A stretch of 64,000 bases of DNA from Hexactinellida sp. DTS-2022 (Eukaryota > Porifera > Hexactinellida), in the NCBI GenBank assembly GCA_028753945.1, contig JAPNXP010000012.1, positions 2,976,001 to 3,040,000 on the forward strand. The letters run 5' to 3'. Below, piece after piece: positions 1 to 11,158 of this stretch (positions within the stretch are counted from its first letter, which is position 1; every line of letters begins with the position of its first letter). The notes beneath the pieces are model-generated. The model worked only from the letters and a program-made list of their open reading frames with translations. It searched no databases and was not told the DNA's origin. Position numbers and translations under genes: made by a program.

Positions 1-240
1 CTCCATCTTTTTTTAAAGTTTGCTGCCACTAATTTGTCAAATCTATAAGAATGACCCTCAAAACTTAGCGCAGGACACATTTTTGTCGTTTCGTACCTTG
101 ATGTCATTTGACAATATACTTTGATAATGTTTTTAGCAATATTCGTATTTATATCAAAATATTTAGGATAACATGCATGTATTTACGTTAATCACTTTCA
201 ATGAAACCATTGATCATGAAATTGATTATTGTTGATTCAA
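1..240. other. Unassigned AT-rich left edge
   Basis: No open frame with recognisable content and no repeat shared with the rest of the window was seen here. It may be flanking DNA or the decayed part of a transposon that extends out of the window. Confidence 0.4.
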
Positions 241-312
241 TTGACGTTTCACAATTTCGCCCAATACTGTTTCGCTCAATAAGGTTTCGCTCAATACTGT
301 TTCGCTCAATAC
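241..312. repeat. Short array of gtttcgctca units
   Basis: Four or five copies of a ~17 bp unit built on gtttcgctcaat run here. This is the same decamer as in the MULE terminal repeats at 415-566, but in the opposite orientation. About 100 bp of unrelated sequence separates the two arrays, so the pair could form a fold-back. It may be the remaining end of a second element of the same family. Confidence 0.6.
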
Positions 313-414
313 GGTTTCTAGGCTGTAAATATACGTATTATTCATCAAAACAAATCGATATCTGCGTATCTCGAAGTCAATTTTATTCTGGCGGTTGGCC
401 CCAGAATGATTCGT

Positions 415-566
415 CCCCGCATGAGCGAAACTCTCTTGAGCGACACTCATTTGAGCGAACTTATTTGAGCGAAAGTGATATTGAGCGACATACAAATTCA
501 GCGAAACTCATTTGGGCGAACTACATTAGAGCGAAATGCATTTGAGCGAGTGCGACATGTGCGAAC
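415..566 (+). repeat. Left TIR of MULE 1, tandem-repeat type
   Basis: About nine degenerate copies of a tgagcgaa-cored unit lie in this 152 bp arm. It is the inverted counterpart of 2402-2553 with roughly ten mismatches. The unit contains gagcgaaa/gagcgaca, which could be a repeated transposase binding site. Confidence 0.8.
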
Positions 567-818
567 CCTTTGCTGCAGAAGCATAGGTTCCCGAAAGTGA
601 ATCCAACGAATAGATGTTTTGAAATTCACATAATATAAAATGTGTGATATAGAAATCAGGTGATGGAATTAAATAGGAAACCATTCATATATTGGATAAT
701 TTTAAGAAACAAAGCGATGGTTTTTATAATTGGTGAGACAATAGATATTCAATATGTATATTTTCACATGTATAAATAGAAAGTATCTGTCCATTTGAGA
801 AACAAATTTATAATTTAG

Positions 819-2093
819 ATGGCGTCAAGTTATGAAACAACGAAAAATTGTCCAGCCTTAGCTATCGAGGGTCATTCTTATAGATTTGATAAATTGATTA
901 CAAAGGATACCAAAAAGCGATGGCGGTGTCGTACGCGAGACTGCAACGGAAGTCTATATACTAATAATAACGAAGAAAATACTAATATTGACTTACGAAC
1001 TCCTCATCGGGAACATTGTATCCCTGATCCAGAAATGAGATCAATTGAAAAGGTCATAACTGAACTTAAGATCAAAGTACGATCTCAAGCAACTCCAATT
1101 CCTTCACTATTCGATGAATCTGCTGCTATGCTTTCGAAAAGTCCAATTACTGCATCACGTTTTCCACTATTCAACCAAATTGACACTTCTCTGTATCGGG
1201 AGAGACTGAGACATTTACCAGCACTTCCAAAATTGCGATCAGAACTTGATTTGCCTGATCATCTGAAACAAACTATAACTGGTAATAATTTCCATATCTA
1301 CTCTTCTGTTAATAACGATTTAATCGTATTCGGCACTGAATGCAATATACGAAAACTTTCAACAAATTCTCACTGGTGTGTGGATGGCACATTTAAGAGC
1401 GTGCCTAAATTATTTGTCCAGCTTTTCACTTTTCATGTGTTTGAAGGAGATAAACTTATACCACTTATCTACTGTTTGCTATCATCAAAAACACAACCAA
1501 TGTACTCAGAGGTATTTCGGGCCCTAAAAGATAAAGCTAACACCCTAGATATTATTTTAATGCCAAGTTTATTCACATGTGATTTCGAGAGAGGTTTAAT
1601 TTCTAGTATCAGATTAGAATTCCCTACTGCCTCGATTCGAGGGTGTCATTTTCACTTTTGTCAAGCTGTATATCGACGCGTCCAAACACTGGGATTATCA
1701 CAATTATATATTCACGATCAAGAATCTAGGCTCTATATTCGAAAGCTTCTCGCAATCGCTTTTGTTCCAATGGATCTTATACCACAGACATTTCAGAATT
1801 TAAAAACTATGTGCCACCTTGAATTGCAAAGTCTCTTCACATATTTTGAGAACTTTTGGATTGATACTGTAAATCATAATCTCTGGAACATGTACGGTAT
1901 ACAGAGAAGGACGAATAATAACCTTGAAGGGTGGCACCTACGTCTAAATCGGGCAATTGGAAAGACACATGCCAATATATATGAATTCATACTCAAGATA
2001 ATCAAAGAACAAGGAGTAACAGAAACTCTGTTAGCTCAAATTGAAGCAGGTAACATCAAATTGCACTCCAATAACATCAAGTATAATAACTAG
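819..2093 (+). CDS. MULE transposase with FLYWCH zinc finger
   Basis: This 424-residue open frame has no breaks. Residues 18-68 form a FLYWCH-type finger (Cys37, Cys42, His63, His66), which in this family binds DNA. The MULE catalytic domain follows, with the DDE triad visible as Asp189 (VDGTF), Asp255 (CDFERG) and Glu370 (NNNLEGWH), and the conserved GCHFHF block at 275-280. A MULE transposase cuts its element out at the inverted repeats and reinserts it, acting in the nucleus. The length is short for the class but the three catalytic residues are all present. The start was chosen as the first ATG before the finger. The gene lies alone between tandem-repeat TIRs with a TATA-like tataaatag at 772-780, about 40 bp upstream. 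A domesticated host FLYWCH gene is the alternative, but the flanking TIRs argue against it. Confidence 0.85.
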   Translation: MASSYETTKNCPALAIEGHSYRFDKLITKDTKKRWRCRTRDCNGSLYTNNNEENTNIDLRTPHREHCIPDPEMRSIEKVITELKIKVRSQATPIPSLFDESAAMLSKSPITASRFPLFNQIDTSLYRERLRHLPALPKLRSELDLPDHLKQTITGNNFHIYSSVNNDLIVFGTECNIRKLSTNSHWCVDGTFKSVPKLFVQLFTFHVFEGDKLIPLIYCLLSSKTQPMYSEVFRALKDKANTLDIILMPSLFTCDFERGLISSIRLEFPTASIRGCHFHFCQAVYRRVQTLGLSQLYIHDQESRLYIRKLLAIAFVPMDLIPQTFQNLKTMCHLELQSLFTYFENFWIDTVNHNLWNMYGIQRRTNNNLEGWHLRLNRAIGKTHANIYEFILKIIKEQGVTETLLAQIEAGNIKLHSNNIKYNN

Positions 2094-2401
2094 AGATTTT
2101 AATAATGGAATAAGAAATATAGATCAATTCCTAACTGGGATAGCACATAATTTAGCTCAACCTACTAATATATCTCTTTGATACAAGCGTCTTATTATAT
2201 TTATCCATTGATATTAATAGGCGTTATATTATATTTATTTATAATTTTCTTTTTCTTCGACATTTTATCAATTTAGTCATATGTTCTCTTCCATAAATAT
2301 TTCATAAACTATAACGCATTATTTCATTTATATTAAACTATCATATGATTCTTGCTTAATTCATTTATATTAAACTATCATATGTTTCTTGCTTAATTAA
2401 T

Positions 2402-2553
2402 GTTCGCACAAGTCGCACTCGCTCAACGGCATTTCGCTCTAATGTAATTCGCCCAAATGCGTTTCGCTGAATTTGTATGTCACTCAATATCACTTTCGTT
2501 CAAATAATTTCGCTCAAATGAGTGTCGCTCAACAGAGTTTCGCTCAAGCGGGG
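2402..2553 (-). repeat. Right TIR of MULE 1
   Basis: Inverted copy of 415-566, same length, same tandem gagcgaaa-type units. It ends in gcgggg at 2548-2553. Confidence 0.8.
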
Positions 2554-2570
2554 AAAGGCCCAATCACTGG

Positions 2571-3110
2571 GTGTGTGTGTGTGTGTGTGTTTGGACAGAA
2601 TTAATAGGAAAGACTACGAGTCCTAGAAAGCTGAAAATTGGCATGCATGGATAATTTTGTACTGCGACAACGATCTATTGATTTTTGAAACAAAATAACG
2701 GGGTTATGACCTCATAAAGGCACATAGTTGGGAATAACTATTTCAGTTTTTATCCGATTCGCCCGCAATTTTAATGATAACACAACGTACAGTGAGACAC
2801 ACGTGTGCCGTTTTATGAGATTGTGATGTCACGTAAGAACTAATTTGGATTCAGCTCCTACACTTTTGTCTCAATCGTCAAACAATTTTGTCACATAATA
2901 AAACAGAATGTGTTGCATGTCTCTAGAAAACACACACCAACCGCTTCGCGGTTGGTTTGTGTGGTTGTGTTCTTTGCGAAGCGACCTAGCAAGCGTAACG
3001 TGCCAGTTATCCTCTAAATATGAGTGTATTTATATTATTTTCATAAGAATACGAGGCAAAAATGTTGCAATTTTGAGTTGTACATCCATGTAATCCAACC
3101 ACGGGCGCCG
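2571..3110 (-). repeat. Dispersed repeat with CA run and GCTTCGC hairpins
   Basis: This stretch is the reverse-oriented relative of 24470-25440: both share a GT/CA microsatellite, the tract around gcgacaacgatctattg, and the tract tcgtcaaacaattttgtca. It contains a perfect 9 bp-arm hairpin at 2936-2956 with a ttc loop. Class of element is unknown to me. Confidence 0.65.
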
Positions 3111-3199
3111 AAACTCTCAAACGCTAGCGAGGGTGTGACGTAATATTCAATGTCAAAGTTTAAAAAACAATGCGTATGGGGATAAAATCAATGTTGGAT

Positions 3200-4067
3200 C
3201 AGGGACGTTGCCAGGATTTTTCATCTAGGAGGGGCATAGAAATTGTCAGGAGGGCAAACATTATATTGGTGTTAGATCTAGCAGTTAACGCTACCAAAAT
3301 TAGGCGATGAAGATGAAGCGTTCTAGTTTAATGTTCTGCAAAGTATTAAAAGTAGCCTACAAAAATCAATATACGTATTAACAATAATTTTGCAACACCA
3401 GCTAATACTACAGCTTAACTACAAGCTATAATGACAGTAAAAGTCAATTTTGACAGGTAACAGGTCTAAAGTAAAAGGTGTATTGGGTTTGTAAAACAGT
3501 TAATTGTAAGTTAGAACCATTTTGGATGTTATGTCCAGGGATGTAATAAATTTGTATATGGATTACTAGTTTGCTTAAATTATTGATTGTTTGTGGAATA
3601 ATACATAAAAATGCCTAACCCTAAAATGTAGCATTTTGTTTTGTGTAAATTAATACCCTATTCAAGCGTACACGGATTCTCTGTACAAACTATATATTTC
3701 AATATTATCTGCGTCCCTAAGTGATCATTTTGATTTAGAATAAATGACATGTTCGTATTTATATCTTGACACACATAATAAAATGCTTTGGTTAGCGTAA
3801 TTCATTTCAATATAAGTGTAGATTTACGTTTTAGACGAGCGAGCGAAGTGAGCGAAAAAAAAATTGAGGCGTCTAGGGATCTTGACCAATGACATTATGT
3901 ATAGGGGAAATTGGAGCCCCGTACAGGGATATGACTCAAATGGATTGGAAAGTGTGAACTCATTAAATTGAATTCAATAGCATCAATGAATCAGAGGAAT
4001 AAAATATTTCAATATATTGTACCAGAGGGGCATTGCCCCCTATTCCCCCCCCGTGGCGACGTCCCTG
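3200..4067. mobile_element. hAT non-autonomous element
   Basis: The ends are inverted (cagggacg at the left, cgtccctg at the right) and are followed inward by G-rich or C-rich tracts. A perfect 8 bp target duplication tgttggat lies at 3192-3199 and 4068-4075, the hAT signature. No coding sequence was seen in the 868 bp. A relative is at 43024-43944. Confidence 0.85.
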
Positions 4068-4075
4068 TGTTGGAT

Positions 4076-5634
4076 GGGGATAATTGTATAGATATATACA
4101 TCATCAACTGAAATTTATATAAACTCATTATGGAATCAGTAATTTTCCATTTTTCTTCCCTGACTTCTCCTCGGCCGGGGGGGTGGTCCGGTGGACCAAT
4201 ATTCCATGGAATTTTGGTCTCGGAATCAATTTTTTCGGGGCCCAAAGTTATCTTTCGGACTAAATTACATCAATTCTGCAAGCTGTTATTTTATTAACAT
4301 TTCCAGCTATTAATTGATATTTGCAGCTACTTCTAAACTATTAGTAGCAGGTTTAAGTGTAGAATCGATTAAACACTATTATTGCTTTCACCTAATGCCA
4401 ATATGGCAACTGGTCTCATAGAAAAAAGAGAATTTGGAGAAGGGTTCGTCCATAGAGTGTTCACTAAAGAATCTTTGAGCCAGAGTATTTTAAATACGAA
4501 CAAGGGAAATCATTTAGTTGTGAGCCCTGGATCATTTTGTATTTGGTTGTAAACCGTGTGTGATCCTGATCCATCTAAACCATCACTTAGCTTTGCGGTA
4601 AGAGGATAATTAGCGCTTTCAAGATATTTCCCCTAACTATCTGACGAATTGTTTTCGCTACTTTGCGCTCTTTGTGAAAATATTTCCTTTCATTTAATAA
4701 AAAGTTTTCCTGACAAAATATGGCAACTCTGTTGTAAGATGCGATTAATAAATTATCTTGCTTTAAAAAACGTCTCAATTCCCGGACTTGAGTTTCTCAA
4801 TTGAAAGAAAATCCAATAAGAACAAGGAGTTTCTATCGTACAGTGATGTATTGTTCAGTTTTCCATACGTTCCCTTCTCAACAATTTATTTGCAAAAGCC
4901 AATGCTAGTATAATCCATTTCTTCATTGGCAATTAGCAATGAGACATAAAGATGACACTGCCTTTGGTGTAACTTCCTCAAGTTCAGCTATGGACTTTAT
5001 GTATGGCAATAGTGAATTATGACACGAGTCTGTGTATAAGTTGTTGAAGGTGTAACTTTAGAAGTGGCGTTCGGATTTCTTTATTAGAATGAAGTTCAAA
5101 CATGAGTTTGGGCGTCGGCTCATTTGAGAAATAGGAAGACTTTCGTTTCTTCAAGCTCCATGTCGGAGTAGGAAAAGATGGAATATTCATTACTTCCCAA
5201 CTCTCTTGATCACCATTCTACACAAATTTTATTCTACTGTCCTTGAGATCCATTAACTAACACGTATGTCTCCGGTAATTGGGACTTGTAGAGTATTTGT
5301 TCTGACGCTTCACGAGTATTATTGTTGCAGGATTGGAGAATGTTATACGCTTGAATATTGTTCATGTTTTCGTATAACTAAATAATTTTGAAATACCAAA
5401 AATTATCACACAATTTAATTAAATCCATTAAATTTAAAAGCAACCACATTGATTTAATATCGATCTCACAAAGTCCTAGATTTGATACTAAAATGGCATC
5501 TATCTTACGGAGCAGTTGGAGCATCTTTCCACTTATGTACATCAACTCAAAATCAATTGAAGGATATTTGATCTTTTATTAAGCAGGTTTCAGTATTAAT
5601 CGTTTAATTGATTCTGCATTTCAGATATTTGAAG
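4076..5634. other. AT-rich stretch without recognised features
   Basis: Short frames only, with stops in every frame and no motif I recognise. No repeat shared with the rest of the window was noticed. Confidence 0.4.
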
Positions 5635-6601
5635 TAGGATTTTTAATCCCGGTCTAAATTTCCAATCCCGGGATTTCGGGATTGACAAATTCTGAATCCC
5701 GGGATTAGTAATTTAAATATTTTCATCAAGATCTAGCAGTTCCTTTTGAATTGGTATTTATCCTTTCCAGCAAATTGAGCAATGAACTCCATCAAGTGAG
5801 TCTTTTGCAATCAAGTAGTAGATTCAGCCCATTTGGATACCTTTCTTTCACATATTTTTGCAAGGTTTCGTTTTTCAATGGCGAACGCTTGAAGATCGTT
5901 CGCCATTGAAAATTCGACGTAACTTGTTCACTAAGCTGAAAATTTCTAAATTTAGGACGAGAGCATCCTGAAGATCAGTGGATCCTGAAACAATTAGCCC
6001 ATCATCCATACAGTCGTCGAATATCTCTATTTCGTCTTTATTATCAGTTTCACTTGTACTAGACCAAATCTCTTGATCTTCAGGTGCTTTTGTTGCTTCA
6101 GGTAAAAGACATCCTATATTACAAGCTGGAGCCCATGGGCATAGCAAAATTGTTGGATAATTGGGAATTATTCGTCCCAACTTCTTCATCATTGCACACC
6201 CATCTGTTGTGATGGCAATAATATCTGTTTCAAAATCTATCCCAAATTCTTTGAGCTTTTGTGAGATTGCCCCGGAACATGCTTCTGAAGAAAATCGTCC
6301 CTTTATTCGTATTAACCCTAGAGTCCAAAAGAATCCATTTCAATGAATATTTATATTGAGGTATCCCTTATTTTGCAAGGATGTCCATTCATCTAGAGTG
6401 AGACTGAAATATCCTCCTTTAGATTTAATATTACTCAAATAACTGCTAACCTTTTCGCGTAATTGGCTTCCATATCTGAGCACATGATCTCTTATTCCCA
6501 CAACTGGTTCAGGTAATGAGTGACCTAGAGCACTAAGAGATTTTCTAAGGTCGGGAGATGTAGAGAAGATGTTGAAGGAAAGGCCATCACAAGCTGTCAT
6601 T

Positions 6602-7106
6602 CAGGGGCGGCGGCAGCACTGCCCCCTTGGGGGGGGGTCGAAAGGGGGGCGGACCAATGCACTGGAGGGGCAAACCAAATACAGTCAGGTCTGCTTATTA
6701 TGAACAAGATTTCGTCTACTTATATGAAGATTTTTTATTATGAACAAACCCTACGGTCCCAATTTAACAACTTACATAGGGTTTGTATTAAGTTGAGTTC
6801 GCATATTATGAAGTCTCTCTATTATGACACAATCTTTGGTCACTTGAATGTTCATAATAAAAGAACCTGACTGTAGTTGTAAACCTTCCAAAAATACACA
6901 TTCAAAACAATTTCGATAATTTTTATGACAAACTTAGTTAAATAATCTGTCCTATAATAATATGCGGTGGGCCATCTCATCAAAACTGCTAACTGTGGAC
7001 TCCCTGCCCAGGGCGTATAGCATTTCCGCATTAACATTAAGTACTCCTATATCAGACAAGCGATTCCCGCCCCCCGCTCCCGCGCTCACCCTAAGCGCCG
7101 CCACTG
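6602..7106. mobile_element. hAT MITE nested in hAT element 1
   Basis: Ends caggggcggcgg and gcgccgccactg are inverted, and the 8 bp duplication ctgtcatt is perfect (6594-6601, 7107-7114). On the minus strand 6958-7065 reads NRLSDIGVLNVNAEML, which matches the C-terminal block of TTF-type (ZMYM1-like) hAT transposases. The MITE is therefore probably a deletion derivative of such an element. It holds a pogo-type MITE at 6682-6873. Confidence 0.85.
6682..6873. mobile_element. pogo-type MITE, copy 1
   Basis: Ends cagtcaggt and acctgactg with TA on both sides (6680-6681, 6874-6875). Internal tracts ttattatgaac recur near both ends. The second copy at 14859-16457 is split by a satellite insertion, so this copy shows the uninterrupted arrangement. 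Confidence 0.85.
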
Positions 7107-7777
7107 CTGTCATTCTAGCTAATAAAGCAGATAGACTGGCGTCGTTCATGTAAATATCTAGTTTCCTATTAGCATTTGAGATGGACACTTCAGAGTTACA
7201 GACCTCCGCACTTGTTTCTTTCGTATCAGTGCGTTTAGATAGGTCGATTTTGTGGATCGTTCACAAATGAATGTGTAATCCTTTGGTCGAACCACCTTCG
7301 CACTTAAGCTGTTTACTACATGAATTACACTGAGCTAATTTGAAGTAATTTCACACATGGGGAACGCTTGAAATATTTCCAAATGGGTGCACCTGCAAAA
7401 TTTTGAAAAACTTTTTCTCAGCCATCATATAGATATTTGTAAATTTGAAGTGTACGAGTCACATACAAACACTTTTATAATACATCAGAAAGGTCCTTGT
7501 AAGTTCAATTTGACCATATTATTAGTATCACACTTTGTATATACGTATTAATCAAAGTGAGTTATATATATTGAATCACTATTTCATCCAATTATGGGAA
7601 ACCCGGCCCTGTATATACAAACCAATAGACATTACAACAAATGTGTGATATATAAACTGCATTAATTATCAGTATCCCGGGATTGCAAAATGAATCCCGG
7701 GATTCAATCCTGGCTAGAACAAGCCGGGATCGCGGGATCTGGGAATCCCGGGATTAATTAAAAACCCTAATTTGAAG

Positions 7778-8686
7778 ACACCTATGATGAAGAATTTCTT
7801 TCTCTTTCTAGCAAATACAGATTTGGAATTACACATAAACCCATATCAGATGAAAATATTCTCTCAGTTTCCCTATCCATGGATACTAGAGAATATTTGG
7901 ATTGTTTCTGCAACTGGTTGGATTTTTTTTGCAATCTATAACGAAAAATTTACAACATTGTGTAGAGATACTTACGAATTAATAAGTGTCACCTTTCATT
8001 GAGTTAGTATCACTCCTACCTTCCACAAGGTACTAGCTCATGCTCCCCAGTTTATTGAAGAGTACAATGATGGTATAAATCATTCTCAGAAGAGATCTGG
8101 AGGCGTGTTAGAAGCATATTCGACGTTACCGCGAAACAATTATTTATGAAATTTTCTTTCGAAAAGAATATAAAAGATCTATTTATTAGTCTAACTTCTC
8201 AATCTGATTATATCGCATTCTCCCAAAGAAAGCTTATTTGGAAAAAAAAATGTCAATACATATTTCACAAATGAAGAACTTTTTCAAAGTTTAGTTATGT
8301 TCTAATACTAGGTTCTTAGTTTATTTCATAGTGAAAAATAACTTGCAACTCGTTCATCTGTAATACATTTATCGACGTATACAACCACAAGGTAAGTTTT
8401 ACTATTTCGCTCATAATAATTAAAATATTGGGGAAATGACAATTTAAGAATTTTTGCTATTAATTTTTGTTATGTCAAAGATTTTTTGTTGCCAATCAAC
8501 TTGTTATAGGTGGTAACCCATCGTCAATTAATACATTTAATAGCCCTAACTTGTACTACGGCTGATGTACCTGTTTTTGCCCACTGTGAAAATATAAACT
8601 TAGCTCTTAAGATCTTTCATGAATCTACAGCTGCGGAACACTCTAGTTTCTATAATGAGGATACAACAAATGAAAATCGCCATATA
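7778..8686. other. Unassigned stretch
   Basis: Contains + frame runs such as 8035-8145 (APQFIEEYNDGINHSQKRSGG) that look like decayed coding sequence, but I do not recognise the family. The frame is closed by stops soon after. No TIR or target duplication was found. Confidence 0.35.
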
Positions 8687-8871
8687 CAGTTCAAACCGGT
8701 TTTTTCTAACCATTTCTTTTCAGATAAAAATAGTAAGAAAAAACCGATAGTTAGAAAAAACCGATGAAAAATACAGTATAGTTGGAATTTCTTACAAAAG
8801 ATAGATTACTAATTGTTAGAATAAACCGATAAGTTAGAATAAACCGAGTTAGAATAAACCGGTTTCGACTG
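8687..8871. mobile_element. Tc1/pogo-type MITE
   Basis: Ends cagttcaaaccgg and ccggtttcgactg are inverted, with TA at 8685-8686 and 8872-8873. Several copies of gttagaataaaccga lie inside the right half, giving subterminal repeats. Confidence 0.75.
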
Positions 8872-8873
8872 TA

Positions 8874-8995
8874 CCTCATTATAGGAAATTAATGCGCCAT
8901 GAAATTAACGCGAATTGCTCCAATTCGCGTTAATTTCATGGAGCGTTAATTTGCGCCGTATTAATTTCACGGCGCGTTAATTTCCTATAATAAGG
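8874..8995. mobile_element. Palindromic mini-MITE, copy 1
   Basis: The 122 bp are largely self-complementary: cctcattataggaaatta at the left pairs with the right end, and a central palindrome aacgcgaatt / aattcgcgtt surrounds 8905-8935. A shorter copy is at 9218-9292. Confidence 0.75.
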
Positions 8996-8997
8996 TC

Positions 8998-9216
8998 ATT
9001 AGACTAGGACAGTATATATCCGGGAGTATAATTAGGCTAGGACATATACCCAGGAGTATAATTAGACTAAGACCGAGGCGGCGCGAGGGTGGGGCCAGGT
9101 GGGGCCTGTGCCCCACCTCATTAATGTAAGTGCCCAACCTGTGACGTAATTGTGCCCCACCAGTGGCGGCTGGCTAGCGCCGCCACTGGACTAGGACATT
9201 ATATACTCGAGGGTAT
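8998..9216. repeat. Degenerate tandem repeat around gactaggacat
   Basis: Three to four copies of a ~30 bp unit (ctaggacat ... ggagtata) are visible. They are interrupted by the MITE at 9073-9188. Confidence 0.6.
9073..9188. mobile_element. hAT MITE
   Basis: Ends ccgaggcggcgc and gcgccgccactg are inverted; 8 bp duplication gactaaga / gactagga with one mismatch at 9065-9072 and 9189-9196. GC-rich interior. Confidence 0.75.
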
Positions 9217-9217
9217 A

Positions 9218-9292
9218 CCTTATTATAGGAAATTAACGCGCCATGACATTAACGCGAATTGCTCCAATTCGCGTTAATTTCCTATAATAAGG
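9218..9292. mobile_element. Palindromic mini-MITE, copy 2
   Basis: 75 bp, near-perfect palindrome with ends ccttattatagg and cctataataagg, flanked by TA on both sides. Internally deleted relative to 8874-8995. Confidence 0.75.
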
Positions 9293-9294
9293 TA

Positions 9295-9825
9295 GTAAAA
9301 TTCATACATTTGATAAATAAAATCTGCAACATATTCAATGTTATTTGTGTCGGAAAAGATATTCGCTTCAACAATCCAGATTTTGCTCCGCTTCGCTTGA
9401 ACGATCCTAGATTATCCATTTTGAACCATGTAGTTAATGGCTGGATTGTTAGAAATCACTTCCTACGTTTAGAGGGAAGCTTACACCACAATCACTAGTT
9501 TTAGACATACTTGTACTGCCCTCCCTCTCTTAGTACAAGATTCACCATTCAATGTGGTTTTGAACAATTGCTGACATCTGATATAATAACACATCTCGAA
9601 TACAAAATGACCCATTAGAACATCAATTCTGGCTATATCGTCAAATGTTTGGTTCAAACTATAATATATCTTACTGTCAAATTTTGGAGAGTGAAAGTCG
9701 ACTTTAATACTCTATTCTTCTCAAATGTTTTAGCATTAATCAAGTCTGACAAAATTATACACAGGAGGACGATGAAGAAATGCACCCAGAGTTTGATTTT
9801 GACTAGTTACAAGTAAAATAATAAT
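9295..9825. other. Unassigned stretch
   Basis: A short + frame (9259-9498) has no recognisable motif. Nothing else was seen before the satellite begins at the AAT microsatellite. Confidence 0.35.
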
Positions 9826-9831
9826 AATAAT

Positions 9832-9958
9832 AAAAAATCCAAAATTGCAGCTGTGCCGACGCATGTTCCTTTGGTGGCACTATATTTTGGTGGTGTTTTA
9901 TTGATAGTGCCTCCAATGGAACATGCTGTCGGCACAGCTGCAATTTTGGATTTTTTTT
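9832..9958. repeat. Long hairpin LH1
   Basis: Arms of about 50 bp (aaaatccaaaattgcag ... ctgcaattttggattttt) enclose a short loop. Contains cgacgcatgttcctttgg and its complement. Confidence 0.85.
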
Positions 9959-11032
9959 TCGCCATGTCATCATCACTATGAAGGTGTTAAATTATTTCAA
10001 AAGGGTGTTACAGAAGGCATCGACCCTTAGAGTGGTGGAAGTTTCCATTTAGTTCACTTAATTTTAGAGATATTCAAGTTTGAGTAGAATATAATAGCTG
10101 ATGACTCAGCATTTTTTATGTGAGTGTTGGGTCATCACCCAACATCAACTAACCCATTTTAAATATCGAATTAACAAAATTGTAAAAACACATTCTTTTG
10201 ACGATGTCATCATCACCTCAAGGTGTCAAGACCCATTTGTAGAGGTGTTACGTGGCACAAGGATCAATTGATAAATTGGAAGTTTGTTTCTACCTTATTT
10301 GATTTCTGAGATTTATGATATTTAATTAATTAGTATAAATAATAATTAATATTATTTATAATTTAACACCAATTTCAATGTCAACTTACAATTATTAAGT
10401 TTAATTATTTTGTCATAAATAATTAATTAATTAATCTGGCTATCAAATTTCAATTCCACACACTCGATAACCCCTAATAAACAAATTGGGAGCATCTATA
10501 TAAGTCATATACTGACTTAATTAATTATTATTAATTACGTCAGTATATTAACAGTGTAAGAGTATTCTTGCAGAAGGAAATATAATCACATAATCTGTCG
10601 TTGTTATGGAATGTAGAATCTTAGTTTTCAATTGGAAAATAGAAGCCTACTCGATCTCACAAGTTGAATCAATATAATAATAACGAGTTGAAACAATAGA
10701 ATTAGATTTAACACTTTCAATTGTACTGAAGTGTTAGTAAACAAAGGAAACTTGCAACTCAATTGTGGCACAAACTAAGTACAATTTGAAAATTCGTGCA
10801 CTGTGAAAAGGTGTAGAATTTAATTCTCTATCGAATGCATATAAATTTAATTTTCGGGTACTATTTATTGTTCCTGTTTCAATATTAAACAGGTGCAAAA
10901 ATGTGTCCAAAAAAATGTAATAAAAAATCGTGACCCCAGGTGCACATCTGTAACCCATGAGACACATATCAAGAAAATTTGGGCTCTTAGTTAATTAAAC
11001 TCTGTTCTGTGGAGAGAATACGGACTAATAAT

Positions 11033-11158
11033 AAAAATCCAAAATTGCAGCCTGTGCCGACGCATGTTCCTTTGGTGGCACTATATCTTGATGGTGGTTT
11101 ATTGATAGTGTCTCCAAAGGAACATGCTATCGGCACAGGCTGCAATTTGGGATTTTTT
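11033..11158. repeat. Long hairpin LH2
   Basis: Same hairpin as LH1, with cagcctgtgccgac in both arms. Confidence 0.85.

Larger units (their letters stand above)
415..2553 (+). mobile_element. MULE transposon 1, apparently complete
   Basis: Terminal inverted repeats of about 152 bp (415-566 and 2402-2553) start with ccccgc and end with gcgggg and flank one transposase gene. Both repeats are tandem arrays of a 15-17 bp unit of the form tgagcgaaact. An outer zone also looks inverted (cccagaatgatt on the left, aatcactggg on the right), so the true ends may lie ~15 bp further out. I could not define a convincing 8-10 bp target duplication; the right flank runs straight into a GT microsatellite. 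Confidence 0.8.
5875..7425 (-). pseudogene. BED-finger hAT transposase relic
   Basis: Read from 7425 downward, the frame starts with MAEKKFFKILQ. It then gives a BED finger (CNSC, LKCEGGSTKGLH, with later histidines), the start of the catalytic domain (LTLDEWTS near 6380) and the second acidic block (TTDGCAMMKKLG near 6190). It breaks off near 5880 and the hAT C-terminal dimerisation block is missing. A 505 bp MITE interrupts it at 6602-7106; removing the MITE and one copy of its duplication makes the reading continuous across MTA/CDG. Further in-frame stops exist in the finger region and near 6345. At the break point lies a hairpin with 13 bp arms (5877-5911). The gene cannot code for an active transposase. 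Confidence 0.8.
5635..7769 (-). mobile_element. hAT element 1 (BED-hAT), decayed
   Basis: The ends read taggattttt (left) and aaaaaccct a (right), each followed inward by several copies of the tract atcccggga. A perfect 8 bp duplication atttgaag flanks it at 5627-5634 and 7770-7777. It carries the broken transposase gene 5875-7425 and a nested MITE at 6602-7106. Element 2 (38922-44805) and a truncated end at 25521 share the same termini. Confidence 0.85.

Noticed and set aside
201-545. 114-residue frame at the left edge
   Set aside because: It runs through the gtttcgctca arrays and gives a repetitive FRSIRFRS peptide; it is a translation of repeats.
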